64,000 bases of DNA from Candidatus Accumulibacter aalborgensis (GTDB taxonomy: Bacteria; Pseudomonadota; Gammaproteobacteria; Burkholderiales; Rhodocyclaceae), in contig NZ_FLQX01000146.1 of assembly GCF_900089955.1 (NCBI RefSeq), positions 1-64,000 of the forward strand, read 5' to 3'. The position numbers and the translations under genes are program-made. Below, one piece after another: positions 28,431-37,582 of the stretch. Every line of letters starts with the position of its first letter. The first letter of the stretch is position 1. Below the pieces are notes generated by a model. That model saw nothing but the letters and a program-made list of their open reading frames with translations, had not been told where the DNA came from and searched no databases.

Positions 28431-29609
28431 ATGCGTCCACTCGACGGACTGACCGTCATCGCCCTCGAACATGCGATTGCCGCGCCGTTCTGCACCCGGC
28501 AACTGGCCGACCTCGGCGCGCGCGTGATCAAGGTCGAGCGCCCGCACAGCGGCGATTTTGCCCGCGCCTACGACGAGCGCGCGCGTGGCCTGGCGTCGCA
28601 TTTCGTGTGGACCAACCGTTCGAAGGAGAGCCTGACGCTCGACCTGAAACACGGCGAGGCGCAGGCCATCCTGGCCAGGCTGCTCGACCAAGCCGACGTG
28701 CTGGTGCAGAACCTGGCGCCCGGCGCCGCGGCGCGTCTCGGCCTGTCCTACGAGTTGCTGTGCGAGCGGCATCCGCGGCTGATCGTCTGCGACATCTCCG
28801 GCTACGGGGCGAACGGACCGTATCGCGACAAGAAGGCCTACGACCTCCTGATCCAGAGCGAGTCGGGTTTTCTTTCGATCACCGGTTCGCCCGACGCGCC
28901 GGCCAAGGCGGGCTGCTCGATCGCCGACATCGCTGCAGCAATGTACGCCTACAGCAACATTTTGGCCGCGCTGCTGCAGCGCGGCAAGAGCGGGCGCGGC
29001 TGCCACGTCGAGGTGTCGATGCTGGAAAGCATGGTCGAGTGGATGAGCTACCCGCTGTACTACGCCTTGGACGGCGCGCCGCCGCCGCCGCGCGCCGGCG
29101 CTGCGCACGCAACGATCGCCCCCTATGGCCCATTCACTGCCGGCGACGGCAAGACGGTGATGTTGGGCCTGCAGAACGAGCGCGAATGGGAAGTGTTCTG
29201 TGCGCAGGTGCTTGAGCTCCCGGAGGTGGCCAGCGACCCGCGCTTCTCCTCGAACTCACGACGGACAGCAGCGCGTGACGAGCTGCACGCGCTGATCGTC
29301 GCCAGCTTCGCACACCTGAGCTCGGAACAGTTGATCGCCAGGCTCGACGCCGCGCAGATCGCCAACGCGCGCATGAACGACATGCACGAGGTCTGGGAAC
29401 ACCCGCAGTTGCGGGCACGCGGACGATGGACCGAAGTGGCGACACCGGCCGGCCCGATTCCGGCCTTGCTGCCTCCCGGCCAAGTCGATTCTTTCACGCC
29501 GCGCATGGATGCGGTGCCGGCGTTGGGGCAGCACACCGACGCCATTCTCGGCGAACTGGGCTGGGACGAAGCGGCCATCAGCCTTCTGCGTCAGGCAGGC
29601 GCCGTCTGA
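28431..29609 (+). CDS. CaiB/BaiF family CoA-transferase (class III)
   Basis: A 392-residue class III CoA-transferase: PLDGLTVIALEHAIAAPFC, LGARVIKVERPHSGDFAR, SLTLDLKHGEA, and the catalytic Asp in KKAYDLLIQSESG. Family members move CoA between organic acids through an aspartyl anhydride. It probably forms an operon with the acyl-CoA dehydrogenase. It does not look specifically like mesaconyl-CoA or formyl-CoA transferases, so the substrate is left open. Confidence 0.9.
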   Translation: MRPLDGLTVIALEHAIAAPFCTRQLADLGARVIKVERPHSGDFARAYDERARGLASHFVWTNRSKESLTLDLKHGEAQAILARLLDQADVLVQNLAPGAAARLGLSYELLCERHPRLIVCDISGYGANGPYRDKKAYDLLIQSESGFLSITGSPDAPAKAGCSIADIAAAMYAYSNILAALLQRGKSGRGCHVEVSMLESMVEWMSYPLYYALDGAPPPPRAGAAHATIAPYGPFTAGDGKTVMLGLQNEREWEVFCAQVLELPEVASDPRFSSNSRRTAARDELHALIVASFAHLSSEQLIARLDAAQIANARMNDMHEVWEHPQLRARGRWTEVATPAGPIPALLPPGQVDSFTPRMDAVPALGQHTDAILGELGWDEAAISLLRQAGAV

Positions 29610-29688
29610 CCGGGCGCCACCATGCTATGATCCGCGGCGTTTTGGCCTAGCCATTCGGTCGGCCTAGGCAGCAAGGAAATGGTAGCTT

Positions 29689-31431
29689 ATGGTCATCTTG
29701 GGGATTCACACCGGGCACGACGCGGGCGCCTGCCTGTTTGCCGACGACACGCTGCTCGCCTTCTGCAAGGAAGAGCGCCTGAACCGGGTCAAGAACGATG
29801 GCGGTTTCTTCCAACTGCAATCGGTTGACGAAGTCCTGCGCATCGCCGGCATCGACCGCCAACAGGTCGATGCCGTGGCCTTTACGCGCATGAAGTTTCC
29901 GGTGTCGTGTTTCCGAATCGCTGCCGTGCCGCTGAAGGACGTGCGCCGCAAGTTGCTCGGTCAGCAGCGTGATCGCTCGCTGGCCAGCCTGATGATCCGC
30001 CGGAAGAACCTCGATGCCGCTGCCTTTCTGGATTTTGCCCGGCTGCGCAAGCACATGGGTCTGCGCACAGATGTCGCGCTACACTTCTGCAACCACCACC
30101 GCGCACATGTGCTGTCATCGCTGCGTTACTGCGACTGGACCGATGACGTCCTTTTGGTAAGCTGTGACGGCGGCGGCGACGCCGCGCACTACTCGGCGTA
30201 CCGCTATGCCGACCAGCAGTTGCACGAAATCTGGGGTGGCGAGGAGACGATGCTCGGCCAGCCACAGAATGGCGGCGCTTCGATCGGACTGGCCTATGCC
30301 TTCGCCACTGCCGCCTGCGGCTTCAGGCCCAATCGCCATGAAGGCAAACTGACCGGTCTGGCGGCTTTTGGCCAGCCGACAGTGGCCAGCCAGATCGTCG
30401 CCTTGTTCCCGGTCGACGAGAAGGGTCATATCGATAACCAGCTGGCCGGCAGCAGGGCGCTGCACGAAGCGCTGGCGAACTTGTTCAGAGGTCTGTCGCG
30501 CGAGGATATCGCCGCCTCGATCCAGATGGCCACCGAGGAGGTGATCGTCAACTGGCTGCAGGCCTTGCTGAAAAAGTACCCGGCCAGGCACATCGCAATG
30601 AGCGGCGGGGTTTTCTCCAACGTTCGCCTGAACCAGTTGGTCGCCGCACTGCCGGGAATTGCCGAGGTATTCGTTTTCCCGGCGATGGGCGACGAGGGTT
30701 TGCCGGTCGGCGCCTGCATCGACTACTGGATCGCCAGCCAGGGCCTCGCGCGCTTGACCCGCGATCGCCTCACCCACCTCTACTACGGCTGGCCCTACAC
30801 CGGCGAGGATCTGCTCGCGGCCGGAGAGCGACTCGGTTTTCGTGTCGAGCGTAGCGCGGATCATGTCGACAAGACCGCCCAACTGCTGGCTGAAAACTGG
30901 GTCGGTGCCATCTTCCACGGGGCCATGGAAATGGGGCCGCGTGCCCTCGGCGCGCGCAGCATTCTGGCCAGCCCGGCGCAGCGCGAGGTCAACGACAGTA
31001 TCAACAAGCGCTTGCAACGCACCGAGTTCATGCCCTTTGCGCCCTTCGTCCTGGACGTGGACGCCGAGCGCCTGTACGACGTCGATGCACGCAATCGCTA
31101 TGCCTGCCGCTTCATGACCATCACCACCAGGGTCAAGCCCGAGTGGGCGAGCAGAATCCCGGCCGTGGTCCATGTCGATGGCACGGCGCGCCCACAGATC
31201 ATCGAGCGAGCGGTCAACCCGCTCTACTACGACATTCTCGCTGCCTTCAAGCGCATCACCGGCTTGCCGACGCTGGTCAACACCAGCTTCAACGCGCACG
31301 AGGAACCGATCGTCAACACCCCGGCAGAGGCCTTGCAGGCGCTGGCCGATAACCGCATCGACTTCCTGGTCTGTGAGGGCGGGATGGTCTTCCCGGCTGG
31401 CACGCCGGTACTCGGCTCACTGTCCGCCTGA
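29689..31431 (+). CDS. Carbamoyltransferase (NodU/CmcH/TobZ family)
   Basis: A 580-residue enzyme with the N-terminal Kae1-like metal/ATP fold (VILGIHTGHDAGACLF, CNHHRAHVLSSL, SCDGGGD, MSGGVFSNVRLN) and the C-terminal YrdC-like domain (FHGAMEMGPRALGARSIL, then LPTLVNTSFNAHEEPIVNTP). Relatives transfer carbamoyl from carbamoyl phosphate via carbamoyl-AMP to sugars or antibiotics. No biosynthetic cluster accompanies it here, so the acceptor is unknown. A Shine-Dalgarno-like AAGGAAA precedes the ATG. The gene ends just before the split kdpE remnant. Confidence 0.93.
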   Translation: MVILGIHTGHDAGACLFADDTLLAFCKEERLNRVKNDGGFFQLQSVDEVLRIAGIDRQQVDAVAFTRMKFPVSCFRIAAVPLKDVRRKLLGQQRDRSLASLMIRRKNLDAAAFLDFARLRKHMGLRTDVALHFCNHHRAHVLSSLRYCDWTDDVLLVSCDGGGDAAHYSAYRYADQQLHEIWGGEETMLGQPQNGGASIGLAYAFATAACGFRPNRHEGKLTGLAAFGQPTVASQIVALFPVDEKGHIDNQLAGSRALHEALANLFRGLSREDIAASIQMATEEVIVNWLQALLKKYPARHIAMSGGVFSNVRLNQLVAALPGIAEVFVFPAMGDEGLPVGACIDYWIASQGLARLTRDRLTHLYYGWPYTGEDLLAAGERLGFRVERSADHVDKTAQLLAENWVGAIFHGAMEMGPRALGARSILASPAQREVNDSINKRLQRTEFMPFAPFVLDVDAERLYDVDARNRYACRFMTITTRVKPEWASRIPAVVHVDGTARPQIIERAVNPLYYDILAAFKRITGLPTLVNTSFNAHEEPIVNTPAEALQALADNRIDFLVCEGGMVFPAGTPVLGSLSA

Positions 31432-31539
31432 CAAGACGCCGAGCAAGCGGTAGCCCACCCCCGTTTCGGTGAGAACGTGCTTCGGCCCGCTGGGATCGTC
31501 CTCGATCTTCTTGCGCAGCAGTCTAAAGTGGACCGGATC
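31417..31539 (-). pseudogene. kdpE: kdpE-like response regulator, 3' fragment
   Basis: The last about 40 codons of an OmpR/KdpE-type winged-helix domain (DPVHFRLLRKKIEDDPS, then HVLTETGVGYRLL). Upstream on the minus strand it runs straight into IS701-like DNA at about 31540. The missing part of the same domain (to VWGPAHVED) lies at 53587-53849, on the same strand and again next to IS701-like DNA, so the two pieces read as one gene split by about 22 kb. Confidence 0.75.
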
Positions 31540-31549
31540 GGTAGAGGAC

Positions 31550-32065
31550 CGGGCGTGCCAGTATCTGCAGGGGCTGTTCCAGAGTTCGCGCCGGAACGTG
31601 GAATGTATGGCGGAAGCGGTGGCCAACAGCGATTACCAATCGCTGCATCACATGCTGAGCGAGTCAAACCGGGATCGGCGCGGCGTGCGTCGGCAACCGG
31701 TCGTCGATGCCAACGCCCATTGCGGCTACCCCAGCGCGCAGTTGCTCGACGAGAGCGCGTTTGAGAAGAAGGGAGAGATGTCCGCTGGCGTGGCGAGGCA
31801 GTGGAACGGTCGCCTGGGGAAGGTCGATAATTGTCAGGTGGGCCTTTTTGCCGCAGTGACTCGGGATGGCCTGGCCAGCGTGGTGGATGCCGAGTTGTAG
31901 CTGCCGGAGAAATGGGCCAACGATCAGTTTCGTCGCGAGGGCGTCGGGGTACGTTTGCCGTTCCGTGACGGCGAGAAGGGCGAGGTCATGGCCGGCTATC
32001 TGACCCAGCGGACATGGGTCTGGGAGGGCCAGGCGCCGTCGGCCAGCCGCTGGCACCGGACGCCG
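31550..32065 (+). pseudogene. IS701-family transposase remnant (left)
   Basis: Transposase-like reading frame: CQYLQGLFQSSRRNVECMAE, then LLDESAFEKKGEMSAGVARQ, then WNGRLGKVDNCQVGLFAAV, characteristic of IS701-type transposases (the DE-S-F-KKG motif includes a catalytic Asp). An in-frame TAG at 31898-31900 replaces the residue before LPEKWANDQF. Later, at YLTQRTWVWEGQAP, the frame resumes a region far downstream in intact relatives, so an internal stretch is gone. It is plainly inactive. Confidence 0.8.
31582..31720 (+). repeat. Inverted repeat, left copy (139 bp)
   Basis: Transposase DNA repeated in opposite orientation at 53447-53585. By eye the copies differ at four positions over 139 bp. 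Together they bound the copper island. Confidence 0.88.
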
Positions 32066-32101
32066 TTCGCTTCGTTGGCGCTCCTGAATCGCTCGCTTCC
32101 C

Positions 32102-33262
32102 TCAATGCGTCATACAGCCTGGGTTCATGTGCTTTGCTCCCTGGCAACGCAGGGCGCGCTCATTCCAGAGGCTCTTCATATAGGCGACCAGGTCTTCGGC
32201 ATCGCTGGGGCTCAAGCGCCCCTCGAAAGCCACCATCCGGCTGTTCGGTACCGGACTCCCCTTGAGGATGGTGTTCTGCAACTGCTGATCGCTGTGATGC
32301 CAGGCGTGTGCACTGTCGTCGAGCGCGGGCGCAAGGCCCTGCAGGCTCTTGCCGAATTGTGGCGCTTCACCTATTCCAGCGGCGCCATGGCAGGTCTGGC
32401 AATTGCCTGCGAACAGCTTTTCGCCACGCTTCTCCGCCGCGCTTTCCGGTCCGCGTGGCCGGCTGATCGCCTGCCAGCTGCGGCCGTCGTCTGCGCTGAC
32501 GAAGAGCTTGCCGATATGGGTAGCGGCAAACAGTTGATTACCGTTTCGAGCCATGACCAAGATCGCCTGTCCGCCGAAGGTGTTGGCCAGCGGCGTCCAT
32601 GCCAATTCGGGCTCGTGTGCTTTGAGAAAGCCTTGCCCGAACTGAAAACTGTAGAGGGTTCCGTCAGGCTCGGCGCTAACCATGGTCACCGGAATACGCA
32701 ACATCGACGCCGGTCGCCAGGAAGCACCATCGTCAGACGAAAAGCGCAAGCCCCCCTCGGTGCCCGCATACAGACCGCCTGGCGACGCCGAGATGTTCAT
32801 CAGCTTGTCAGGTGCATCGCCGCTGCGCGTCCACGTGCGACCGCTGTCGCTGCTGCGGTAGACACCGTCGGCGACAGCGTACAAGCGTTTCCCGTCGATC
32901 GGACTGACCGTCAGCAGGGTGAAGCTTTCGGGCCCAGCCTGACTCTGTCGTTGCCAATGGTTGCCACCGTCATTTGATCGAAGCAGTCCTCCCGACTGGC
33001 CACTTCCGTACAGCATGTTCGCGTCGGACGGGTCGATAGCGAGGGCGAGGAAACCGCCATCGCGCTTGGCGCGCAAGGTCAGCCGACCATCCGGCTGCAC
33101 GAGGTAGAGGCCCTCCCTGGTTGCAGCCAGCACGCCATCGCTACCGTTGGATGGCGCGAGTGCGAAGATCCGACCCAAGTCCGGGGCAGCGACGGCTGCG
33201 GGCGGGACGACAAACAGCAAGGCAGTAAGGCAGCGCACGACGGACAAGGCAAATGTCTTCAT
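32102..33262 (-). CDS. Secreted BNR beta-propeller-cytochrome c fusion
   Basis: A 386-residue exported protein: signal peptide (ALSVVRCLTALLFVVPPAAVAA), several BNR/sialidase-type propeller blades (LLRSNDGGNHW, VYRSSDSGRTW, RFSSDDGASW, LFVSADDGRSW), then a class I cytochrome c domain with haem site CQTCH (about 295) and the axial Met probably in SRMVAF. Fusions of these two parts are uncommon. It is divergent from the copper regulator genes with a cop-box-like site between, suggesting copper induction. A role in periplasmic copper oxidation or electron transfer is inferred. ATG 33262 is chosen for the signal peptide. Confidence 0.82.
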   Translation of the reverse strand: MKTFALSVVRCLTALLFVVPPAAVAAPDLGRIFALAPSNGSDGVLAATREGLYLVQPDGRLTLRAKRDGGFLALAIDPSDANMLYGSGQSGGLLRSNDGGNHWQRQSQAGPESFTLLTVSPIDGKRLYAVADGVYRSSDSGRTWTRSGDAPDKLMNISASPGGLYAGTEGGLRFSSDDGASWRPASMLRIPVTMVSAEPDGTLYSFQFGQGFLKAHEPELAWTPLANTFGGQAILVMARNGNQLFAATHIGKLFVSADDGRSWQAISRPRGPESAAEKRGEKLFAGNCQTCHGAAGIGEAPQFGKSLQGLAPALDDSAHAWHHSDQQLQNTILKGSPVPNSRMVAFEGRLSPSDAEDLVAYMKSLWNERALRCQGAKHMNPGCMTH

Positions 33263-33391
33263 GGAGCGTCCAATCCTTCGATCGTTGAAAGTGATAACAG
33301 CCACGCGAGGCACGGCGAGCTCAAAACGACTTGCGGCAGAGCGGGAAACGCCTGTAGTCCACGATGATGCGCATGTCACCCCGTCTGAAAG

Positions 33392-33418
33392 CTGACATGG
33401 GAATTACATTTTTGTAAT
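33392..33418. promoter_or_regulatory. cop-box-like operator 1
   Basis: CTGACA-N5-ATTACATTTTTGTAAT with a perfect ATTACA-N4-TGTAAT dyad, between the divergent propeller-cytochrome gene and the CusR-like gene. An almost identical site lies at 53388. It resembles the binding sites of CusR/CopR/PcoR-type regulators. Confidence 0.65.
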
Positions 33419-33482
33419 GAGGTTCCACCGGCGCCGCAAGCGGGCACAATCTCGAACAAGGACTTGGCAGAGGGCAACGCAC

Positions 33483-34163
33483 ATGAAGATCCTGATTGTC
33501 GAAGATGAGCCAAAGACGGGCGATTACTTGCACAAAGGCTTGCTCGAGGCGGGTTTCGTTGTCGATCTCGCACGCGATGGTCTCGATGGGCTGCACCTGG
33601 CATTGAGCGGTGACTACGACCTGATCGTGCTCGATGTGATGCTGCCGTCGCTGGACGGCTGGGCGGTGCTGAAGACCGTGCGCCGCAGCGGCCACGAGAT
33701 GCCGGTACTCTTCCTCACCGCACGCGACGGCGTGGAAGACCGGGTGCGCGGGCTGGAACTAGGTGCGGACGACTACCTCGTCAAGCCCTTTGCCTTTTCC
33801 GAGCTGCTTGCCCGCGTCCGCACGCTGTTGAGGCGTGGGCGATCACAGGAGGTCGAGATGCTGCGGGCCGCGGATCTGGAGCTGGATCTGTTGCGCCGCC
33901 GTGTCAGTCGCGCGGGCATACGCATCGATCTCACGGCCAAGGAATTCGCGCTGCTTGAGCTCCTGCTACGCCGCCAGGGTCAGGTGTTGCCGCGCTCGCT
34001 GATCGCCTCGCAAGTGTGGGACATGAACTTCGACAGCGACACCAATGTGATCGACGTCGCGGTGCGTCGCTTGCGTGTAAAAGTTGACGAGCCCTTCGAA
34101 CCGAAGCTGATCCGCACCGTGCGCGGGATGGGCTACGTGCTCGAAATTCCGGAGTCTCGCTGA
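33483..34163 (+). CDS. Heavy-metal response regulator (CusR/CopR-like)
   Basis: A 226-residue OmpR-family regulator: receiver with phospho-acceptor Asp51 ([15 protein letters not shown]), Lys in LVKPFAF, and a winged-helix DNA-binding domain ([20 protein letters not shown], then [19 protein letters not shown]). The [11 protein letters not shown] and [13 protein letters not shown] motifs fit the CusR/CopR/SilR group. It is expected to activate the copper genes through the cop-box-like sites here, including its own. ATG 33483 fits the family start; the gene is followed after 2 bp by the sensor kinase. Confidence 0.93.
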   Translation: MKILIVEDEPKTGDYLHKGLLEAGFVVDLARDGLDGLHLALSGDYDLIVLDVMLPSLDGWAVLKTVRRSGHEMPVLFLTARDGVEDRVRGLELGADDYLVKPFAFSELLARVRTLLRRGRSQEVEMLRAADLELDLLRRRVSRAGIRIDLTAKEFALLELLLRRQGQVLPRSLIASQVWDMNFDSDTNVIDVAVRRLRVKVDEPFEPKLIRTVRGMGYVLEIPESR

Positions 34164-34165
34164 GC

Positions 34166-35569
34166 GTGCGACCGTGGCCGAGGTCACTGACCACGCGTCT
34201 GGCGCTGCTGTTCGCTCTGCTCACCGCCCTCCTCTTGGTTGTCGCCGTTTTGGTACAGGGACATGCCGTCGAAGGTCATCTTCGCGAGCTCGACGATCAG
34301 GAACTGACTGGCAAGGTGACGCTCATCAAGAACCTCCTGCATCGCGCGGAGTTGTCCGAAACCCTGTCACGCCGCCTTGACGATGCCTTCATCGGACACG
34401 ACATGTTGGGGGTGGTATTACGCAACGCCGCGGGCAGGGTTATCTATGCCTTTCGCCCGGACCACTTCGGTGAACTGCAGCTGGCCGATGACGCAGCGCC
34501 GGATGTTACGACGATATGGGAAAAAGGCGGCAAGCAATACATCGGGCTGCAAACCAGCGTTGAGGCGCTCGATTTCTGGTCCAGGCCGACACGCTTGAGG
34601 GCTCTGGTCGGACTCGATATTTCACATCAGGTGCGCTTCCTGGAAGAGGTACGCAAGCGCCTGTGGATCGACATCTTCCTTGCTGCGATCGTCGCCGCGC
34701 TGTTCGCTGTGTTCGCCGCACACAGCGGACTTGCACCGCTGCGCCGAATGACGGCCACCGCGCGCGGCTTGTCAGCCGAACGTCTCGGCGAGCGCCTTGC
34801 CGAGCGTGATGCACCGACCGAAGTTCGCGACCTGGTGATCGCGTTCAACGGCATGCTGGGGCGACTGGAATCATCGTTTCGCCGTTTGTCCGATTTCTCT
34901 GCCGATCTGGCCCACGAGTTGCGTACGCCAGTCTCGAACCTGATGACCCAAACCGAGGTCGCCCTGTCACATACCCGGAGTCCGGACGAATACCGGGAAG
35001 TCCTCGCATCCAACCTTGAAGAGTACGAGCGCATTGCACGCATGGTCAGCGACATGCTGTTTCTTGCCCAGGCAGAGAACGCGTATCTGCCGCGCTTGGC
35101 CGAAGCGGTCGATTTGGCCGATGAAGCACGGGCACTGACTGACTTTTATGAAGCGCTGGCTGAAGAGAAGGGTGTGCAGATCGTCGTCGCCGGGGAGGCG
35201 ACGGTCACTGTTGATCGCCTGATGATGCGTCGTGCGCTTTCCAACCTGTTGTCGAATGGACTTCGCCACTCGTTCTCAGGAAGCATGGTCGAGATTTTCA
35301 TCTCCCGCCAGGCCAGCTTGGCGACGCTGGCAGTGAGAAATCACGGCGATACGATTCCGGCCGATCAACTGTCGCAGATCTTCGAGCGCTTCCATCGCGC
35401 AAGCCCAGAGCGACACCGTCACGGAGAGGGCGCCGGACTGGGGCTGGCTATCACCCGCAGCATCGTCGAGATGCACGGCGGTGGAATCGACGTGACGTCC
35501 GACGCTGGCGTAACAACCTTCACGCTGCATCTGCCGCTGGCCTCCGCGGCACCTCCCGCGAATGCTTGA
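34166..35569 (+). CDS. Heavy-metal sensor histidine kinase (CusS/CopS-like)
   Basis: A 467-residue kinase: TM1 (LALLFALLTALLLVVAVLV), periplasmic sensor (about 35-165), TM2 (IFLAAIVAALFAVFAAHSGL), HAMP (PLRRMTATARGLS on), HisKA with His250 in DLAHELRTPVSNL, and HATPase (GEGAGLGLAITRSI). The layout and the GLAPLRRMT motif are typical of CusS/CopS copper or silver sensors. It starts with GTG 34166, just after the regulator. Confidence 0.92.
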   Translation: MRPWPRSLTTRLALLFALLTALLLVVAVLVQGHAVEGHLRELDDQELTGKVTLIKNLLHRAELSETLSRRLDDAFIGHDMLGVVLRNAAGRVIYAFRPDHFGELQLADDAAPDVTTIWEKGGKQYIGLQTSVEALDFWSRPTRLRALVGLDISHQVRFLEEVRKRLWIDIFLAAIVAALFAVFAAHSGLAPLRRMTATARGLSAERLGERLAERDAPTEVRDLVIAFNGMLGRLESSFRRLSDFSADLAHELRTPVSNLMTQTEVALSHTRSPDEYREVLASNLEEYERIARMVSDMLFLAQAENAYLPRLAEAVDLADEARALTDFYEALAEEKGVQIVVAGEATVTVDRLMMRRALSNLLSNGLRHSFSGSMVEIFISRQASLATLAVRNHGDTIPADQLSQIFERFHRASPERHRHGEGAGLGLAITRSIVEMHGGGIDVTSDAGVTTFTLHLPLASAAPPANA

Positions 35570-35891
35570 GCAGTCGGCCGTTTCGTGAGGATTTGCTGCT
35601 CGCTGAAAAGTGCCCATGGCGGCGCATGCCACCGAAGGTGACTGAATCGTAATCCGGCGGTCATCTCTTCGTGGGGACCCGACTGGCACCATACGCAAAG
35701 GTAAAGGATGTTGCAAAACGAGAAAACCGGCTGGTCAGACAGATGCTGGACAGGTGCGAATACCTGGTGTTCGCAGAACGTACAAGACAGCAGACGTTGA
35801 CCAACGGCAGATCGCTTCTGGCGACCACTCTCGTTCCTGAACACGCCCCTTGCGGGGCTGCTCATTGTTGGTTCTGAACCGGAGAAATATC
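35570..35891. other. Intergenic region before merR-like gene
   Basis: No supported gene. Short open frames on both strands have no family look. The GGAG at 35881-35884 is the Shine-Dalgarno of the following GTG-start gene. No CueR-type dyad promoter was seen here. Confidence 0.4.
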
Positions 35892-36320
35892 GTGCAAGTC
35901 AGCGCGCTCGCAACTCTGGTTGGCGTCACACCGGATACTGTCCGCTATTACTCGCGTATCGGGTTACTGGTTCCAGCCATCGACGCCGACAACGGCTACC
36001 GTCGCTTCAAGGATGCCGACGTCACTCGCCTGCGCTTTGTCTTGCGCGCCAGGCGGCTCGGCTTCCATCTGGACGAAATTGCCGAGATTCTCGGCATGTC
36101 CGATCGCGGCCGAACGCCGTGCCCAGTGGTCAGAGAGATCGTCCAGCGGCGCATCGCCGAAACGCGCGAACGAGTGGCCGAGCTGCAGGCCCTGCAGGCG
36201 CGCCTGGAACAGGCGCTGGCGCTGTGGGCGGGAATGCCCAACGGCGAACCCGACGGTCACGCCACCTGTGCGTTGATCGACGCGACTGGCGACGAGTGCC
36301 AACTCACAACCGAGGCTTGA
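35892..36320 (+). CDS. MerR-family metal-responsive regulator
   Basis: A 142-residue regulator: N-terminal winged HTH (ALATLVGVTPDTVRYYSRIG, then NGYRRF), a long dimer helix, and Cys residues in RTPCPVV (about 77) and in the tail TCALIDATGDEC that could bind metal. The tail differs from the classic CueR loop, so Cu, Zn or Pb sensing cannot be told apart by eye. GTG 35892 has GGAG at 7 bp and matches the usual MerR start; an upstream ATG would add an unlikely leader. The CueR-type promoter before the copper ATPase at 38583 is a plausible target. Confidence 0.88.
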   Translation: MQVSALATLVGVTPDTVRYYSRIGLLVPAIDADNGYRRFKDADVTRLRFVLRARRLGFHLDEIAEILGMSDRGRTPCPVVREIVQRRIAETRERVAELQALQARLEQALALWAGMPNGEPDGHATCALIDATGDECQLTTEA

Positions 36321-36400
36321 CCTATCAGTAGCTCGCGGGGTCCAGGCTGCGATCTGCGAAAAACTGAACAGTAACCGAAACATGGATATGAACTTGAATC

Positions 36401-36664
36401 ATGAATACGCATGACCATTCCGCGAACGAAACGCCTCGCGACCCGTCTGACGACAGGACCAGCCGACGCGTCAAATGGGTGTTCGGCGGCTTCGCCGCGT
36501 TCGCCCTGATTCTGCTCGCCGTCGAGCACCGCACCCATCTGCTTGCCTGGTTGCCCCCCTGGTGGCCCTGGCTGTTCCTGCTGGCTTGCCCGCTGATGCA
36601 CGTTTTCATGCACGGCGGTCACGGGAGTGACGACGGCACATCCAGCAAGGCCGATGACAAATGA
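36401..36664 (+). CDS. DUF2933 small membrane protein
   Basis: An 87-residue protein with a charged, His-containing N-terminus, two close hydrophobic helices ([18 protein letters not shown] and [20 protein letters not shown]) and a short HGGHGSDDG tail. The second helix with [12 protein letters not shown] is the DUF2933 pattern found in metal-resistance loci. His and Met residues could bind copper at the membrane. It overlaps the next gene by 4 bp (ATGA). Confidence 0.82.
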   Translation: MNTHDHSANETPRDPSDDRTSRRVKWVFGGFAAFALILLAVEHRTHLLAWLPPWWPWLFLLACPLMHVFMHGGHGSDDGTSSKADDK

Positions 36665-37161
36665 GCGACTCGACCCCTGCCTACGGCCTGTGGTCGCTGG
36701 TGGCGATCAACTCTGCTGTGTTCATCTTCTTCGCCTTCAGTTTTTTCGAGCCGCGCAGCAAGCGCGACTGGCGAACGCTGGGCATGTTCTCGGCATTCAT
36801 CGTCGCACTGTTCACCGAGATGTACGGATTCCCGCTGACTATCTACCTGCTCTACGGATGGCTGACGCAACAGTTTCCGGGCGTTGATTTCCTCGGGCAC
36901 GACGCCGGTCACTTGCTGGAAGTGATGTACGGCTGGCGATCGAACCCGCATTTCGGACCGTTCCATCTCCTCTCGACGGTCTTCATTGGAGGCGGTTTCT
37001 GGCTGCTGTGGGCAGCGTGGCGCGTGCTCTACGCGGCGCAGGCGAGCGGCACCTTGGCCGCGACCGGACCCTACGCGCGGCGCACGCCAGCCTTCCTGCC
37101 GCGTTGGCCCGTCGCTTCCGGGACCGCAGCAGTGAGTTGGAAAAACGAGGAACGTCCATGA
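36661..37161 (+). pseudogene. Isoprenylcysteine methyltransferase-like membrane protein, internally deleted
   Basis: A 166-residue frame related to the full 218-residue paralogue at 46430. The N-terminal half ([18 protein letters not shown]) and the third membrane helix are kept. After TGPYAR the sequence jumps directly to [10 protein letters not shown], which corresponds to the end of the paralogue (YRLRVPGFIPRWG). The catalytic methyltransferase core (LVRHPQYTG and the following helices) is missing, so enzyme activity is unlikely. Both ends remain tightly overlapped with neighbours, so it may still be translated. Confidence 0.72.
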
Positions 37162-37505
37162 CGCGCGTCACGAGGCTCGTATTGGCAGGCCTGGGCGTCG
37201 TCGGGGCCGGAGTGGTCCAGGTCGCCGGGGCAGCCACGGCGACTGGCGAATCGACCTACCAGTCCAGTTGCGTCGCTTGCCATGGTGCGGATGGCGGCGG
37301 CGTGCTGCCTGGCGTTCCCGATTTTACTGCCACGGACGGCCCGCTGGCCGTCGCTGACGAGGTACTGGTCAAGCGTATCGCCGAAGGCTTTCAGAGCCCC
37401 GGGTCACCGATGGCGATGCCACCGCGGGGCGGCAACCCGGGTTTGCGCGACGAGGACATCAGGGCGGTCGTGCGCTACATGCGCCAGGAATTCGGCGTCA
37501 GATGA
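37158..37505 (+). CDS. Periplasmic c-type cytochrome
   Basis: A 115-residue protein: signal peptide ([20 protein letters not shown]) and one class I cytochrome c domain with haem-binding CVACH (about 38-42) and an axial Met likely in MAMPPRGG. It starts in an ATGA overlap with the gene before, with a GAGGAA Shine-Dalgarno. It may pass electrons during periplasmic copper oxidation together with the propeller protein encoded next. Confidence 0.9.
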   Translation: MTRVTRLVLAGLGVVGAGVVQVAGAATATGESTYQSSCVACHGADGGGVLPGVPDFTATDGPLAVADEVLVKRIAEGFQSPGSPMAMPPRGGNPGLRDEDIRAVVRYMRQEFGVR

Positions 37506-37582
37506 CAAAACGAGCGCTCGGACGCTATGACCAGACGCACCAAAGCCTGACGAAATCTACTCCCACAAAAAAGGATATCAAC

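Noticed and set aside
31955-32977. Plus-strand frame continuing from the IS701 remnant
   Set aside because: Beyond about 32065 it is antisense to the propeller-cytochrome gene and loses transposase similarity.
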